Shown here piece by piece: positions 18,366 through 26,673 of a stretch of 64,000 nt of DNA. Within the stretch, counting starts at the first letter, position 1. Every line of letters starts with the position of its first letter. Source of the DNA: JAKOWB01 sp038363005 (GTDB lineage Bacteria > Pseudomonadota > Alphaproteobacteria > Kiloniellales > JACOMY01). A program made the position numbers and the translations under genes. Below the pieces are notes generated by a model, which had not been told where the DNA came from, made no database searches, and saw only the letters and a list, made by a program, of their open reading frames with translations. The stretch is from NCBI GenBank assembly GCA_038363005.1, contig JBBQBI010000001.1, positions 248,001 to 312,000 of the forward strand. The letters are read 5' to 3'.

Positions 18366-18400
18366 AAGCGCCGGCGCCTGACAAGGCCGCCGGCGCTTTT
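18366..18400 (+). terminator. rho-independent terminator after tRNA-Pro
   Basis: Perfect 11-bp arms AAGCGCCGGCG (18366-18376) and CGCCGGCGCTT (18388-18398) with an 11-nt loop and a short T-run. It separates the tRNA from the convergent polyprenyl synthase gene. Confidence 0.88.
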
Positions 18401-18414
18401 GCTTTGGCGTCCCC

Positions 18415-19440
18415 TTAGTAGCCGCGATCGACCGTGAAGCGGGCGACTTCCTCTAGCGCCTGGCGGACCGGGCTCATGGGGAAGCGCTGCAGGGCGGCCA
18501 GGGCCTCGTCGCGGTAGCGCCGGGCGACGGCCAAGGTCTCGGCCAAGGTATCGTGGCGTTGGCAGAGCTGGATGGCGCGCTGCAGGTCGCCGTCCTGCTG
18601 GTCCTGTTCCTCCAGGCAGCGGCGCCAGAAGGTGCGCTCCTCGGGCGTGGCGCGGGCGATGGCCAGTACCACCGGCAGGGTCAGCTTGCCGTCGCGGAAA
18701 TCGTCGCCGATGGACTTTCCCAGATCGGCCTCGCGCGCGGTGTAGTCCAGCAGGTCGTCGATCAGCTGGAAGGCCATGCCGAGCGCCTGGCCATAGATGC
18801 GCAGCGCCTCCTCGTCGGCCGCCGGGCGGTCGCCCACCACGGCGCCGATGCGGCAGGCGGCGGCGAAGAGCACGGCGGTCTTGGCGCCGATCACCGACAG
18901 GTAGGCCTCGACCGTGGTCTCGATGTCGTTGGCGGTGAGCAGCTGCTGCACCTCGCCCTCGGCGATGATGGCCGAGGCGTCGGACAGGATCTTCAGCACC
19001 GCCAGCGAGCCATCGGCGGTCATCAACTGGAAGGCGCGGCTGAACAGGAAGTCGCCGACCAGCACGCTGGCCTTGTTGCCCCAGACCGCGTTGGCGGTGG
19101 CGCGGCCGCGGCGCAGCGCGCTTTCGTCCACCACGTCGTCGTGCAGCAGCGTGGCGGTGTGGATGAACTCGACGCAGGCGGCCAGCGCGTGGTGGCGGTT
19201 GCCGCGGTAGTCACACAGGCGGGCGGCGGCCAGGGTGAGCAGCGGGCGCAGCCGCTTGCCGCCGGCGGCGACGATGTGGCCGGCGAGCTGCGGGATCAGC
19301 GCCACCTCGGAGTGCATCTTCTCGACGATCAGGCGGTTCACCTGCTTCAGGTCGTCGCCCAGCAGCACCAGCAGGCGGTCGAGCCCGTTGGGTTCGGCTG
19401 GTGTCGTCTCGACGGGCTTGAGGCCGGCGGCCAGAACCAA
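18415..19440 (-). CDS. long-chain trans-polyprenyl diphosphate synthase (IspB-like)
   Basis: A 341-residue all-helical prenyltransferase that elongates FPP/GGPP with isopentenyl diphosphate, probably making the C40-C50 tail of ubiquinone. The first Asp-rich motif DDVVD is at 101-105, followed by RRGRATAN; the second, DDLLD, is at 228-232 (FQLIDDLLDYT). The K-R region is GGKRLRPLLTL. The start appears to be TTG at 19438-19440 with AAGGGA upstream. Chain length (octa-, nona- or decaprenyl) cannot be set from sequence alone; decaprenyl is common in alphaproteobacteria. Confidence 0.88.
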   Translation of the reverse strand: MVLAAGLKPVETTPAEPNGLDRLLVLLGDDLKQVNRLIVEKMHSEVALIPQLAGHIVAAGGKRLRPLLTLAAARLCDYRGNRHHALAACVEFIHTATLLHDDVVDESALRRGRATANAVWGNKASVLVGDFLFSRAFQLMTADGSLAVLKILSDASAIIAEGEVQQLLTANDIETTVEAYLSVIGAKTAVLFAAACRIGAVVGDRPAADEEALRIYGQALGMAFQLIDDLLDYTAREADLGKSIGDDFRDGKLTLPVVLAIARATPEERTFWRRCLEEQDQQDGDLQRAIQLCQRHDTLAETLAVARRYRDEALAALQRFPMSPVRQALEEVARFTVDRGY

Positions 19441-19526
19441 GATGCTGTCCCTTCACGGTCGGATACCGCTCAGACTTGAGCATAGGGGGCAAAGATGGCC
19501 GGTCAAGCTGCTGCGACGCCAGGGGT

Positions 19527-20273
19527 ATGACGGCCGAGGCAACCAGCGCGGACCTGTTGCTGGGCGGGCGCCTGAGTCTGCGGCAGCCGGCCGCGGGCTA
19601 TCGCGTGGCGGTCGACCCGGTGCTGCTGGCCGCCGCGCTGGCGCCGCCGCAGGGCGCGACGGTGCTGGACCTGGGCTGTGGCGTCGGTGGCGCGGCGCTC
19701 TGCCTGCTGGCACGACGGCCCGACCTGGCGGTGACCGGCCTGGAGCTGCAGCCGGCGCTGGCCGCGCTGGCGCGGCAGAATGCGACGGAGAACGGCCTGG
19801 ACGAGCGCCTTCACGTTATCGAGGGCGATGCCGCCGATCCCGCAGTGCTGGCCGGCACCAGGTTCGACGCCGTGATGACCAATCCGCCCTTCCTGGCGGC
19901 GCGGCACGGGACGTCGTCGGCCGATGCCAGTCGCGGTCTGGCGCACCAGGAGAGCAGCCTGGACCTGGCGGGCTGGGTCGGGGTGGCGCTGGGCCACCTG
20001 CGGCCGCGCGGCCGCCTGACGCTGATCCAGCGCGCCGACCGGCTGGACGATATCCTGGCGACGCTGGCCGGGCGGGCGGGAAGCATCGCGGTGCTGCCGC
20101 TGTGGCCGCGCCAGGGGCAGGTGGCGAAGCGGGTGATCGTTACCGCGGTCAAGGGCAGCCGGGGGCCGCTGCGGCTGCTGCCGGGCCTGGCGCTGCACGG
20201 CCCGGGGCAGGCCTACACGGCGGCGGCCGAGGCCATCCTGCGCGACGCCGCGGCCCTGGACCTTGCCCCCTGA
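19527..20273 (+). CDS. SAM-dependent methyltransferase, TrmN6-like
   Basis: A 248-residue class I methyltransferase. The SAM-binding VLDLGCGVGGAAL begins near residue 46 and the N6-adenine/glutamine-type catalytic motif NPPF is at 119-122. The N-terminal GGRLSLRQPAAGYRVAVDPVLLAAA is typical of tRNA1(Val) adenine-37 N6-methyltransferases. It is divergent from the polyprenyl synthase and overlaps no essential part of the next gene. RNA modification is the likeliest role; a related small-molecule or protein target cannot be excluded. Confidence 0.78.
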   Translation: MTAEATSADLLLGGRLSLRQPAAGYRVAVDPVLLAAALAPPQGATVLDLGCGVGGAALCLLARRPDLAVTGLELQPALAALARQNATENGLDERLHVIEGDAADPAVLAGTRFDAVMTNPPFLAARHGTSSADASRGLAHQESSLDLAGWVGVALGHLRPRGRLTLIQRADRLDDILATLAGRAGSIAVLPLWPRQGQVAKRVIVTAVKGSRGPLRLLPGLALHGPGQAYTAAAEAILRDAAALDLAP

Positions 20274-20292
20274 AGCGTGGCAAGCAAGAGGC

Positions 20293-21156
20293 ATGGGCCT
20301 GAGTCGCCTGCTCCAACGTCTGAAGATCCTGCCCGCGCCGCCGGTGGTCCCGGTGGTGCGGCTGTCCGGCATTCTGTCGGCGGGGTCCAGCCCCTTCCGC
20401 AGTGGCTTGGCGCTGCAGCGCCTGGCGCCGACCCTGAAGCGGGCCTTCGCCTGGCCGGGCGCCAAGGCGGTGGCGCTGGTCATCAACTCGCCCGGTGGCT
20501 CGGCGGTGCAGTCCTCGCTGATCGCCAAGCGCATCCGCCAGCTGTCGCGCGAGAAAAACATTCCGGTCATCGCCTTCGTCGAGGACGTCGCGGCGTCAGG
20601 CGGCTATTGGCTGGCCTGCGCGGCGGACGAGATCGTGGTCGACGGCAGCTCCATCGTCGGCTCGATCGGCGTGATCTCCTCGAGTTTCGGTTTTCCCGAG
20701 CTGTTGAAGAAGATCGGCGTCGAGCGCCGCGTGCACACCGCCGGCACCAAGAAGGGCATGCTGGACGCCTTCCAGCCGGAGCGGCCGGGCGATGTCGAGC
20801 ACCTGAAGGCGCTGCAGGGGCAGATTCACCAGCGCTTCATCGCCTGGGTGAAGGAGCGCCGCGGCCTGCGGCTGCGCGCGCCGGAGGCCGAGCTGTTCAG
20901 CGGCGCCTTCTGGACCGGCGAGCAGGCGGTGGCGCTGGGCCTGGCCGACAGCGTCGGCGACCTGCGCACGGTCCTGAAGGAGCGCTTCGGCGCCAAGGTC
21001 CGCCCCATGCCGCTGGAGCGCAAGAAGTCCTTCCTGCGCGGCCTGCTGGGTGGCGGCAGCCGGGCAGAAGAGGGTGAGGAGCGCCTGGCGCTGCTCGGCG
21101 GCGGGCTGCTGGCGGCGATCGAGGAACGGTTCCTCTGGTCGCGGTTCGGACTCTAG
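20293..21156 (+). CDS. S49 family (SppA/SohB-like) serine peptidase
   Basis: A 287-residue S49 peptidase with a Ser-Lys dyad: Ser102 in VAASGGYWLACAADEI and, 52 residues on, Lys154 in AGTKKGMLDAF, matching the spacing in bacterial SppA. INSPGGSAVQSS supplies the oxyanion region. There is only a weakly hydrophobic N-terminus and no clear transmembrane anchor, so it may be a cytosolic or peripherally bound protease for signal-peptide remnants or short membrane peptides. The ATG at 20293 has AAGAGG upstream; the previous gene ends just before it. A small membrane protein gene follows 11 bp downstream. Confidence 0.87.
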   Translation: MGLSRLLQRLKILPAPPVVPVVRLSGILSAGSSPFRSGLALQRLAPTLKRAFAWPGAKAVALVINSPGGSAVQSSLIAKRIRQLSREKNIPVIAFVEDVAASGGYWLACAADEIVVDGSSIVGSIGVISSSFGFPELLKKIGVERRVHTAGTKKGMLDAFQPERPGDVEHLKALQGQIHQRFIAWVKERRGLRLRAPEAELFSGAFWTGEQAVALGLADSVGDLRTVLKERFGAKVRPMPLERKKSFLRGLLGGGSRAEEGEERLALLGGGLLAAIEERFLWSRFGL

Positions 21157-21167
21157 GAGCAACAGCC

Positions 21168-21422
21168 TTGTTTGGATTGTCCCTCGGCAAGCTAGTGGTG
21201 TTGATCGCGGTGATCGTCGCCGTGCTCTATGGCTTCGCCTATGCCGGACGACTGAAGAAGAACCGCGACGAGATGGAGAAGATCAAGGCGCGGCTGTCGA
21301 AGCAGGAGCAGGCCAGCATGGCCGCCGGCCGCACCACCACGCGCGCCACCGCGGCCGAGCTGCAGCCCTGCCCGAAGTGCGGCGCCTACGCCGATCTGGC
21401 GTCGCACCGCTGCGGGCGGTAG
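21168..21422 (+). CDS. small membrane protein with C-terminal CxxC zinc-ribbon-like tail
   Basis: An 84-residue protein starting at TTG (21168) behind a good AGGAG site in the S49 stop region. Residues ~5-26 form one transmembrane helix (LGKLVVLIAVIVAVLYGFAY). A charged, probably coiled helix (RLKKNRDEMEKIKARLSKQEQA, described in two parts) follows, then CPKCGAYADLASHRC: a Cys-x2-Cys plus His/Cys that could bind zinc. Function is unknown; linkage to the peptidase suggests a membrane partner for it. Confidence 0.72.
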   Translation: MFGLSLGKLVVLIAVIVAVLYGFAYAGRLKKNRDEMEKIKARLSKQEQASMAAGRTTTRATAAELQPCPKCGAYADLASHRCGR

Positions 21423-21448
21423 CGCGACCCTTGCGCATTTCTCGTTGT

Positions 21449-21559
21449 CATCCCGGCCGCAGCGTAGCGTAGAGCCGGGACCCAGGGGACTGGCCTCGAT
21501 ACAGCGTGCCCGGTCCCCTGGGTCCCGGCTCTGCGTTGCTACGCGCCTTGGCCGGGATG
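21449..21559 (+). repeat. long imperfect inverted repeat (REP-like intergenic palindrome)
   Basis: The left arm begins CATCCCGGCCGCAGCGTAG and the right arm ends GCCTTGGCCGGGATG; the middle has CCGGGACCCAGGGGA opposed by TCCCCTGGGTCCCGG. Together about 45 bases per side pair with small bulges around a ~20-nt loop. Its composition and position between genes suit a dispersed palindromic repeat family. It could form a stable RNA hairpin after the small membrane protein gene. The remaining 140 bases up to glyQ show no gene. Confidence 0.75.
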
Positions 21560-21702
21560 GCAGTCCGATGGACTGGGTGAGGGACAAGGGAGTCGAGGGG
21601 CGCTGTACTTTGTCCCCCTCGCTTGATTCGACCCTACCCGGGCCGTAAGGTCCCGGCCTCTTTCGCGGCCCCTGGGCCGGTTTCCAGCAAGGTTTCCCCG
21701 GC

Positions 21703-22608
21703 ATGGCCACGACGTCACGGCACGATCCCGCCACCTGTTTCCAGCGGATTATCCTGAACCTGCAGGACCACTGGGCGAAGCAGGGCTGCGTGATCCTGCA
21801 GCCCTACGACATGGAGGTTGGCGCCGGTACCTTCCATCCGGCGACGACGCTGCGCTCGCTGGGGCCGGACCGGGTGTGGAACTGCGCCTATGTGCAGCCG
21901 TCGCGGCGGCCGAAGGACGGGCGCTATGGCGAGAACCCCAACCGGCTGCAGCACTACTACCAGTACCAGGTGCTGATGAAGCCCTCGCCGGCCAACATCC
22001 AGGAGCTCTACCTGGGCAGCCTGCGCGCCATCGGGCTGGACCCCGACCTGCATGACGTGCGCTTCGTCGAGGACGACTGGGAGAGCCCGACCCTGGGCGC
22101 CTGGGGCCTGGGGTGGGAGGTCTGGTGCGACGGCATGGAGGTGACACAGTTCACCTATTTCCAGCAGGTGGGCGGGCTGGACTGTGACCCGGTGCCGGTC
22201 GAGCTGACCTATGGCCTGGAGCGCCTGGCGATGTACGTGCAGGACGTCGAGAACGTCTATGACCTGGACTGGGACGGCATCGACAAGGCCAAGGGCGGCA
22301 AGACCTATGGCGACGTCTTCCTGCGCGCCGAGCAGGAGTTCAGCGCCTATGACTTCGAATACGCCAACACCGAGGTGCTGTTTCGCCACTTCGCCGAGGC
22401 CGAGGCCGAATGCGCGCAGCTGCTGACCCGCCGCTACAAGGGACGGCCGCTGGCGTTGCCGGCCTATGACCAGTGCATGAAGGCGAGCCACGCCTTCAAC
22501 CTGCTGGACGCGCGCGGCGTGATCTCGGTGACCGAGCGCCAGGCCTACATCGGCCGGGTGCGGCAGCTGGCCAAGGCCTGCTGCGAGGCCTGGATGGAGA
22601 CGGCCTGA
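21703..22608 (+). CDS. glyQ: glycine-tRNA ligase alpha subunit
   Basis: A 301-residue class II synthetase alpha chain that charges tRNA-Gly with GlyS. Landmarks are [86 protein letters not shown] and [12 protein letters not shown]. This alpha2beta2 form is the bacterial type. The stop codon overlaps the glyS ATG by one base (TGATG), so the subunits are coupled in translation. Confidence 0.97.
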   Translation: MATTSRHDPATCFQRIILNLQDHWAKQGCVILQPYDMEVGAGTFHPATTLRSLGPDRVWNCAYVQPSRRPKDGRYGENPNRLQHYYQYQVLMKPSPANIQELYLGSLRAIGLDPDLHDVRFVEDDWESPTLGAWGLGWEVWCDGMEVTQFTYFQQVGGLDCDPVPVELTYGLERLAMYVQDVENVYDLDWDGIDKAKGGKTYGDVFLRAEQEFSAYDFEYANTEVLFRHFAEAEAECAQLLTRRYKGRPLALPAYDQCMKASHAFNLLDARGVISVTERQAYIGRVRQLAKACCEAWMETA

Positions 22609-24887
22609 TGGCGGAGCTGCTGCTGGAACTGGCCTCGGAGGAGATCCCCGCGCGCATGCAGGCGCGGGCGGCCGAGGACCTGAAGCGCCTGGTGACGGAA
22701 CGCCTGACGGCGGCGAAGCTGGACTTCGCCCATGCCGCCGCCTTTGCCACGCCGCGCCGCCTGGCGTTGGTAGTGAAGGGGCTGCCGAAGCAGCAGCCGG
22801 ACACGGCGGAGGAGCGCAAGGGCCCGAAGGAAGGTGCGCCGGAGCAGGCCATCCAGGGCTTCCTGAAATCCGCCGGCCTGACCAGCCTGGAGCAGGCCGA
22901 GCTGCGCGACACCGACAAGGGCAAGGTCTGGTTCGCGGTCAAGAAACAAGCCGGGCGGCCGACCGCCGAGGTGCTGAGCGACCTGCTGGTGCAGGCGATC
23001 CAGGCGCTGCCCTGGCCGAAATCGATGCGTTGGGGCACTGGCAGTTTCCGCTGGGTGCGGCCCTTGACCTCGATCCTGGCGCGCTTCGACGGCAAGCGCG
23101 TTCTGGGCGTGCTGGACCTGGGCAACGGCGGGCGCCTGCCCTTCGGCGACAGCGCGGTGGGGCATGCGCGCCTCGACCCGCGCAGCATCGTGCCAGTCTG
23201 CTTCAGCGACTATCGCGTCGAACTGGAGCGGGCCAAGGTCATCCTTGAGTCCGGCAAGCGTCGCGCCCGCATCGAGGAGCAGGCCCAGGCCGCGGCCGAA
23301 CAGGCAGGGCTGGTGCTGCGCCAGGATGCCGGGCTGCTAGACGAGGTGAGTGGACTGGTGGAGTGGCCGGTGGTGCTAACCGGCGGCTTCGAGGCGGAGT
23401 TCCTGTCGGTGCCGCCGGAGATCCTGGTGACCTCCATGCGCAGCCATCAGAAGTATTTCGCGCTGGAGAAGGCCGACGGCAGCCTGGCGAACAATTTCCT
23501 GGTGGTGGCCAACGTCGAGGCGCCGGCCGCCAGCCCGCGCCGGGCCAACATCATCGCCGGCAACGAGCGCGTGCTGCGCGCCCGCCTGTCGGACGCCAAG
23601 TTCTTCTGGGACCAGGACCGCAAGACCAAGCTGGCCGACCGCGTGCCGGCGCTGGTCGACATCGTATTCCACGCCAAGCTGGGTACGCTGGACCAGCGGG
23701 TCGACCGGGTGGCCGCGCTGGCGGTGGAACTGGCGCAGCACATCGAGGGCGCCGATGCGGCGCAGGTGCGCCAGGCGGCGCGCCTCTGCAAGGCCGACCT
23801 GACGACCGGCGTGGTCGGTGAGTTCCCCGAGCTGCAAGGCATCATGGGGCGCTACTACGCGCTTGCCGATGGCGAGCCGGCGGTGGTGGCCGATGCCATC
23901 GCCGAGCACTACGCGCCCAAGGGGCCGGACGACCGCTGCCCGACGGCGCCGGTCTCGGTCGCCGTGGCGCTGGCCGAGAAACTCGACACCCTGGTGGGCT
24001 TCTGGTCGATCGACGAGAAGCCGACCGGCAGCAAGGACCCCTTCGCGCTGCGCCGCGCCGCGCTGGGCGTGATCCGCCTGATCCTGGAGAACCGCTTGCG
24101 CCTGCCGCTGCTGCCGCTGCTGGCACAGGCCGCCAACGCGCTGGCGACCGAACGCTACTACGAGGAGCGCGCCGGTGTCGCTGACGAGGTGGAGGAATTG
24201 CGGTCGCTGATCCCGGCCGATCTGCTGGCCGCGGCCGCGGCCTCGGCACGGGCAGAGCAGAACCAGCGTGCCTTCATCTTCGAGTGGGACAACCGGGCCA
24301 GCGGTCTTGGCGTGATCCCGGAGAAGCGCGCCGGCTTCGACTCGCTGGCGGGTTCGCTGCTCGCCTTCTTCGCCGACCGCTTGAAGGTGGCACTGAAAGA
24401 CCAGGGCGTGCGGCATGACCTGGTCTCGGCTGTCTTTGCGTTAGGCGGCGAGGACGACCTGGTGCGGCTGTTGGCGCGGGTCGCGGCGCTGCAGAGTTTC
24501 GTTGGCAGCGCCGATGGCGCCAACCTGCTGGCGGCCTACAAGCGGGCCAACAACATCCTGCGCATCGAGGAGAAGAAGGACGGCAAGGCGGCGGCGGCGC
24601 AGCCCGACCAGCATCTGTTCCAGCAGCACGAGGAGCAGGCGCTGTGGCAGGCGCTGCAGGGTGCCTCGTCAGTCGCCAAGCTGGCGCTGGGGCGCGAGGA
24701 CTTCGCCGGCGCCATGGGCGCGCTGGCGGCACTGCGCGCACCGGTCGACGCCTTCTTCGACGCGGTCATGGTGAACGCGCCGGAAGCGCAGCTCCGCGCC
24801 AACCGGCTGGCGTTGCTTAAGTCGATCCAAGCGACCCTGGACCAGGTGGCGAAGTTCGAGCTGGTGGAGGGGGCCGTCGGTAGCTAG
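22608..24887 (+). CDS. glyS: glycine-tRNA ligase beta subunit
   Basis: A 759-residue beta subunit. It starts [18 protein letters not shown], contains GFLKSAGL, FRWVRPLTSILA, PPEILVTSMRSHQKYFAL, KFFWDQDRK, LGTLDQRVDRVAALA and the C-terminal anticodon-binding domain ending RANRLALLKSIQATLDQVA. It is somewhat longer than many homologues (about 690 residues). An 85-bp diverged copy of its 3' end occurs 830 bp downstream on the far side of an AT-rich islet, indicating that the present 3' end was formed or flanked by a recombination event. Confidence 0.96.
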   Translation: MAELLLELASEEIPARMQARAAEDLKRLVTERLTAAKLDFAHAAAFATPRRLALVVKGLPKQQPDTAEERKGPKEGAPEQAIQGFLKSAGLTSLEQAELRDTDKGKVWFAVKKQAGRPTAEVLSDLLVQAIQALPWPKSMRWGTGSFRWVRPLTSILARFDGKRVLGVLDLGNGGRLPFGDSAVGHARLDPRSIVPVCFSDYRVELERAKVILESGKRRARIEEQAQAAAEQAGLVLRQDAGLLDEVSGLVEWPVVLTGGFEAEFLSVPPEILVTSMRSHQKYFALEKADGSLANNFLVVANVEAPAASPRRANIIAGNERVLRARLSDAKFFWDQDRKTKLADRVPALVDIVFHAKLGTLDQRVDRVAALAVELAQHIEGADAAQVRQAARLCKADLTTGVVGEFPELQGIMGRYYALADGEPAVVADAIAEHYAPKGPDDRCPTAPVSVAVALAEKLDTLVGFWSIDEKPTGSKDPFALRRAALGVIRLILENRLRLPLLPLLAQAANALATERYYEERAGVADEVEELRSLIPADLLAAAAASARAEQNQRAFIFEWDNRASGLGVIPEKRAGFDSLAGSLLAFFADRLKVALKDQGVRHDLVSAVFALGGEDDLVRLLARVAALQSFVGSADGANLLAAYKRANNILRIEEKKDGKAAAAQPDQHLFQQHEEQALWQALQGASSVAKLALGREDFAGAMGALAALRAPVDAFFDAVMVNAPEAQLRANRLALLKSIQATLDQVAKFELVEGAVGS

Positions 24888-24953
24888 ATGGACGTCAATT
24901 TACGCGCTGAACGACGCGCCAATAGATGGCTAACCGCGCAAGTGCCTGGCGAA

Positions 24954-25508
24954 TCATCGGGGCATGATTTGCAGGAAATTCTGGAGATCGTTAGCGTTAC
25001 CGGTGCGTGCAAATGACTCCTCTAACATCTCGCGAAACCCTGCGGTGCGAATGCCGTGCGCGATTTGTGGACCCAAATCAGATGTTTGATAGCTCATATT
25101 CAGAAATTCGTTGTTCCAGAAAGCGCTAAGTATGGTCAAATAAAGATTCGCTTCTGTAACAGTGCAATCCTCAGTTTTGTCTAGAGGTTTTACCAGAATG
25201 GCTTTATCGTTCGTGCTTATCACAGGGAGAATGAACCAGGTTATTTTCGCAAACGCGTTGCATATTTGAAAACTGATATTGTCTTGATCGTTCAATACCC
25301 AAATCAGAAAGATCGCTATTTTTCCATTAGAGCCCAATAATCCAACACTAACTGTACATGAATAATAGGCCCCTTCCTCTCTGTTGTCGCATGATAATAG
25401 ATAAGAGCCTGATTGTTTTTTGAATGATTCAAATCCAAACACTGAATGGGAAGTTAAAATAGCGGTTATTGCAGAGAAAATTCTCAGGGTTTTTGCGCGA
25501 CGACCCAC
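24954..25508 (-). CDS. putative secreted protein in AT-rich islet
   Basis: A 184-residue protein, unlike its neighbours in composition: this stretch is near 40 % GC and uses many A/T-ending codons. I chose GTG at 25508, which has GGAG six bases upstream; the N-terminus then reads as a signal peptide (basic MGRRAKTLR, hydrophobic IFSAITAILTSHSVFG). Two close cysteines (LLSCDN, YYSCTV) and two more follow, so disulfides are possible. The layout (paired N-terminal cysteines, late GFREMLEESF) distantly recalls invasion-associated locus B proteins, but this is not a confident assignment. It was probably acquired horizontally. Confidence 0.65.
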   Translation of the reverse strand: MGRRAKTLRIFSAITAILTSHSVFGFESFKKQSGSYLLSCDNREEGAYYSCTVSVGLLGSNGKIAIFLIWVLNDQDNISFQICNAFAKITWFILPVISTNDKAILVKPLDKTEDCTVTEANLYLTILSAFWNNEFLNMSYQTSDLGPQIAHGIRTAGFREMLEESFARTGNANDLQNFLQIMPR

Positions 25509-25617
25509 AGGATGCTCCAAGGAATCTTTATTATCATAAGTATTCCACGGTCAGTGTTTTCAGGCAATGCATAGTTGAGGACTCGCTGTTTGTCGAAGAA
25601 GACGCTGATGGCCTTAC

Positions 25618-25702
25618 AGCTTCGCGCCAACAGCTTGGCGCTGCTCAAGGCGATCCCGCCGACCGTGGACCAAGTGGCCAGATTCGAGTTGGTAGAGGGG
25701 GC
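25618..25702 (+). pseudogene. diverged partial duplicate of the glyS 3' end
   Basis: Bases 25618-25702 align without gaps to 24789-24873 at the end of glyS, with about 17 mismatches (roughly 80 % identity). Translated, QLRANSLALLKAIPPTVDQV corresponds to QLRANRLALLKSIQATLDQV, and RFELVEGA to KFELVEGA. Similarity fades just upstream (a remnant of the DAVM region may persist near 25600) and no intact gene continues from it. It most likely marks the far edge of the inserted AT-rich segment. Confidence 0.85.
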
Positions 25703-25807
25703 GCGCTTCGGCTGTTTTCTAGCCCTTTCCCTCGTCAGGGAGGGTTGGGAGGGGTGATCGTTACAGGTCTTGGGATTCGGTGAAGGCTGCTGGGGTCGCA
25801 TAAGAAA

Positions 25808-25867
25808 CCTCACCCCCACCCCGACCCTCCCCCCTCAAGGGGGAGGGGGAAGAAAGCGAGGGTGAGG
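25808..25867 (+). repeat. intergenic palindromic repeat
   Basis: Outer arms CCTCACCC (25808-25815) and GGGTGAGG (25860-25867) enclose CCCTCCCCCCTCAAGGGGGA, itself a near-perfect dyad. This CCTCACCC...GGGTGAGG layout is a commonly seen dispersed element between proteobacterial genes. The region 25703-25880 otherwise holds no gene; a related stretch (CCCTCGTCAGGGAGG) lies near 25728-25745. Confidence 0.7.
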
Positions 25868-25880
25868 AGGGGCGCGTTCC

Positions 25881-26663
25881 TCAGTTCATGTACCAGCCAT
25901 GGCTTGCGACCAGGGACTGGCCGGTCAGCGCGTTGGTGGGGAAGGCGGCGAAGAGGAAGGCCAGCTCGGCGATGTCCTCGACGGTGGTGAACTCCTGGTC
26001 CACCGTGCCGCTCAGCATCATCTGCTTGACCACTTGCTCCTCGGAGATGCCGAGCTCCTTGGCCTGCTCGGGGATCTGCTTCTCGACCAGCGGGGTCTTC
26101 ACGAAGCCGGGGCAGATGACGTTGGAGCGGATGCCCTTGGGGCCGCCTTCCTTGGCGACCACGCGGGCCAAGCCCAGCAGGCCGTGCTTGGCGGTGACGT
26201 AGGCCGACTTCAGCGGCGAGGCCTCCTTGGAGTGCACCGAGCCCATGTAGATCATGCTGCCGCCGCCACGCGCCTCCATGGAGGCCCAGCAGGCTTTGGT
26301 GGTGAGGAAGGCGCCGTCCAGGTGGATGGCCAGCAGCTTCTTCCAGTCACCGAAGGCGTAGTCCTTGATCGGCGCGACGATCTGGATGCCGGCGTTGGAC
26401 ACCAGGATGTCGACGCCGCCCCAGGCCTTGATCACAGCGGCCACGCCGTCGTTGACCTGGCTTTCACTGGTGACGTCCATCGCCACCGCCATGGCGCTTC
26501 CCGGGCCTTGCGCGGTCAGGGCCTTGGCGGTCTGCTCGGCCGATTCCAGCTTGAGGTCGGCGATGGCGACCTTGGCGCCGGCGGCGACGTAGCGCTTGGC
26601 GATGGCCTCGCCGATGCCGCTGGCGGCGCCGGTCACGATGGCGATCTTGTTCTTCAGGTCCAT
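25881..26663 (-). CDS. 3-hydroxybutyrate dehydrogenase (SDR)
   Basis: A 260-residue classical [13 protein letters not shown] forms the cofactor loop near residue 12, NAG is in [15 protein letters not shown], and the catalytic Ser/Tyr/Lys are in [21 protein letters not shown]. The QIVAPI and SVHS blocks and the short C-terminal SHGWYMN are typical of D-3-hydroxybutyrate dehydrogenases that interconvert 3-hydroxybutyrate and acetoacetate. The ATG at 26663 follows GGAG. The gene lies 10 bp downstream of a patatin-like gene on the same strand, a pairing also recalled from polyhydroxybutyrate-metabolising bacteria. A different beta-hydroxy acid substrate is possible. Confidence 0.82.
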   Translation of the reverse strand: MDLKNKIAIVTGAASGIGEAIAKRYVAAGAKVAIADLKLESAEQTAKALTAQGPGSAMAVAMDVTSESQVNDGVAAVIKAWGGVDILVSNAGIQIVAPIKDYAFGDWKKLLAIHLDGAFLTTKACWASMEARGGGSMIYMGSVHSKEASPLKSAYVTAKHGLLGLARVVAKEGGPKGIRSNVICPGFVKTPLVEKQIPEQAKELGISEEQVVKQMMLSGTVDQEFTTVEDIAELAFLFAAFPTNALTGQSLVASHGWYMN

Positions 26664-26673
26664 GGGAGGTCTC

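Noticed and set aside
21560..21702. T-box or riboswitch upstream of glyQ
   Set aside because: No T-box features; the region shows only the inverted repeat and GC-rich spacer, and T-boxes are not expected in alphaproteobacteria.
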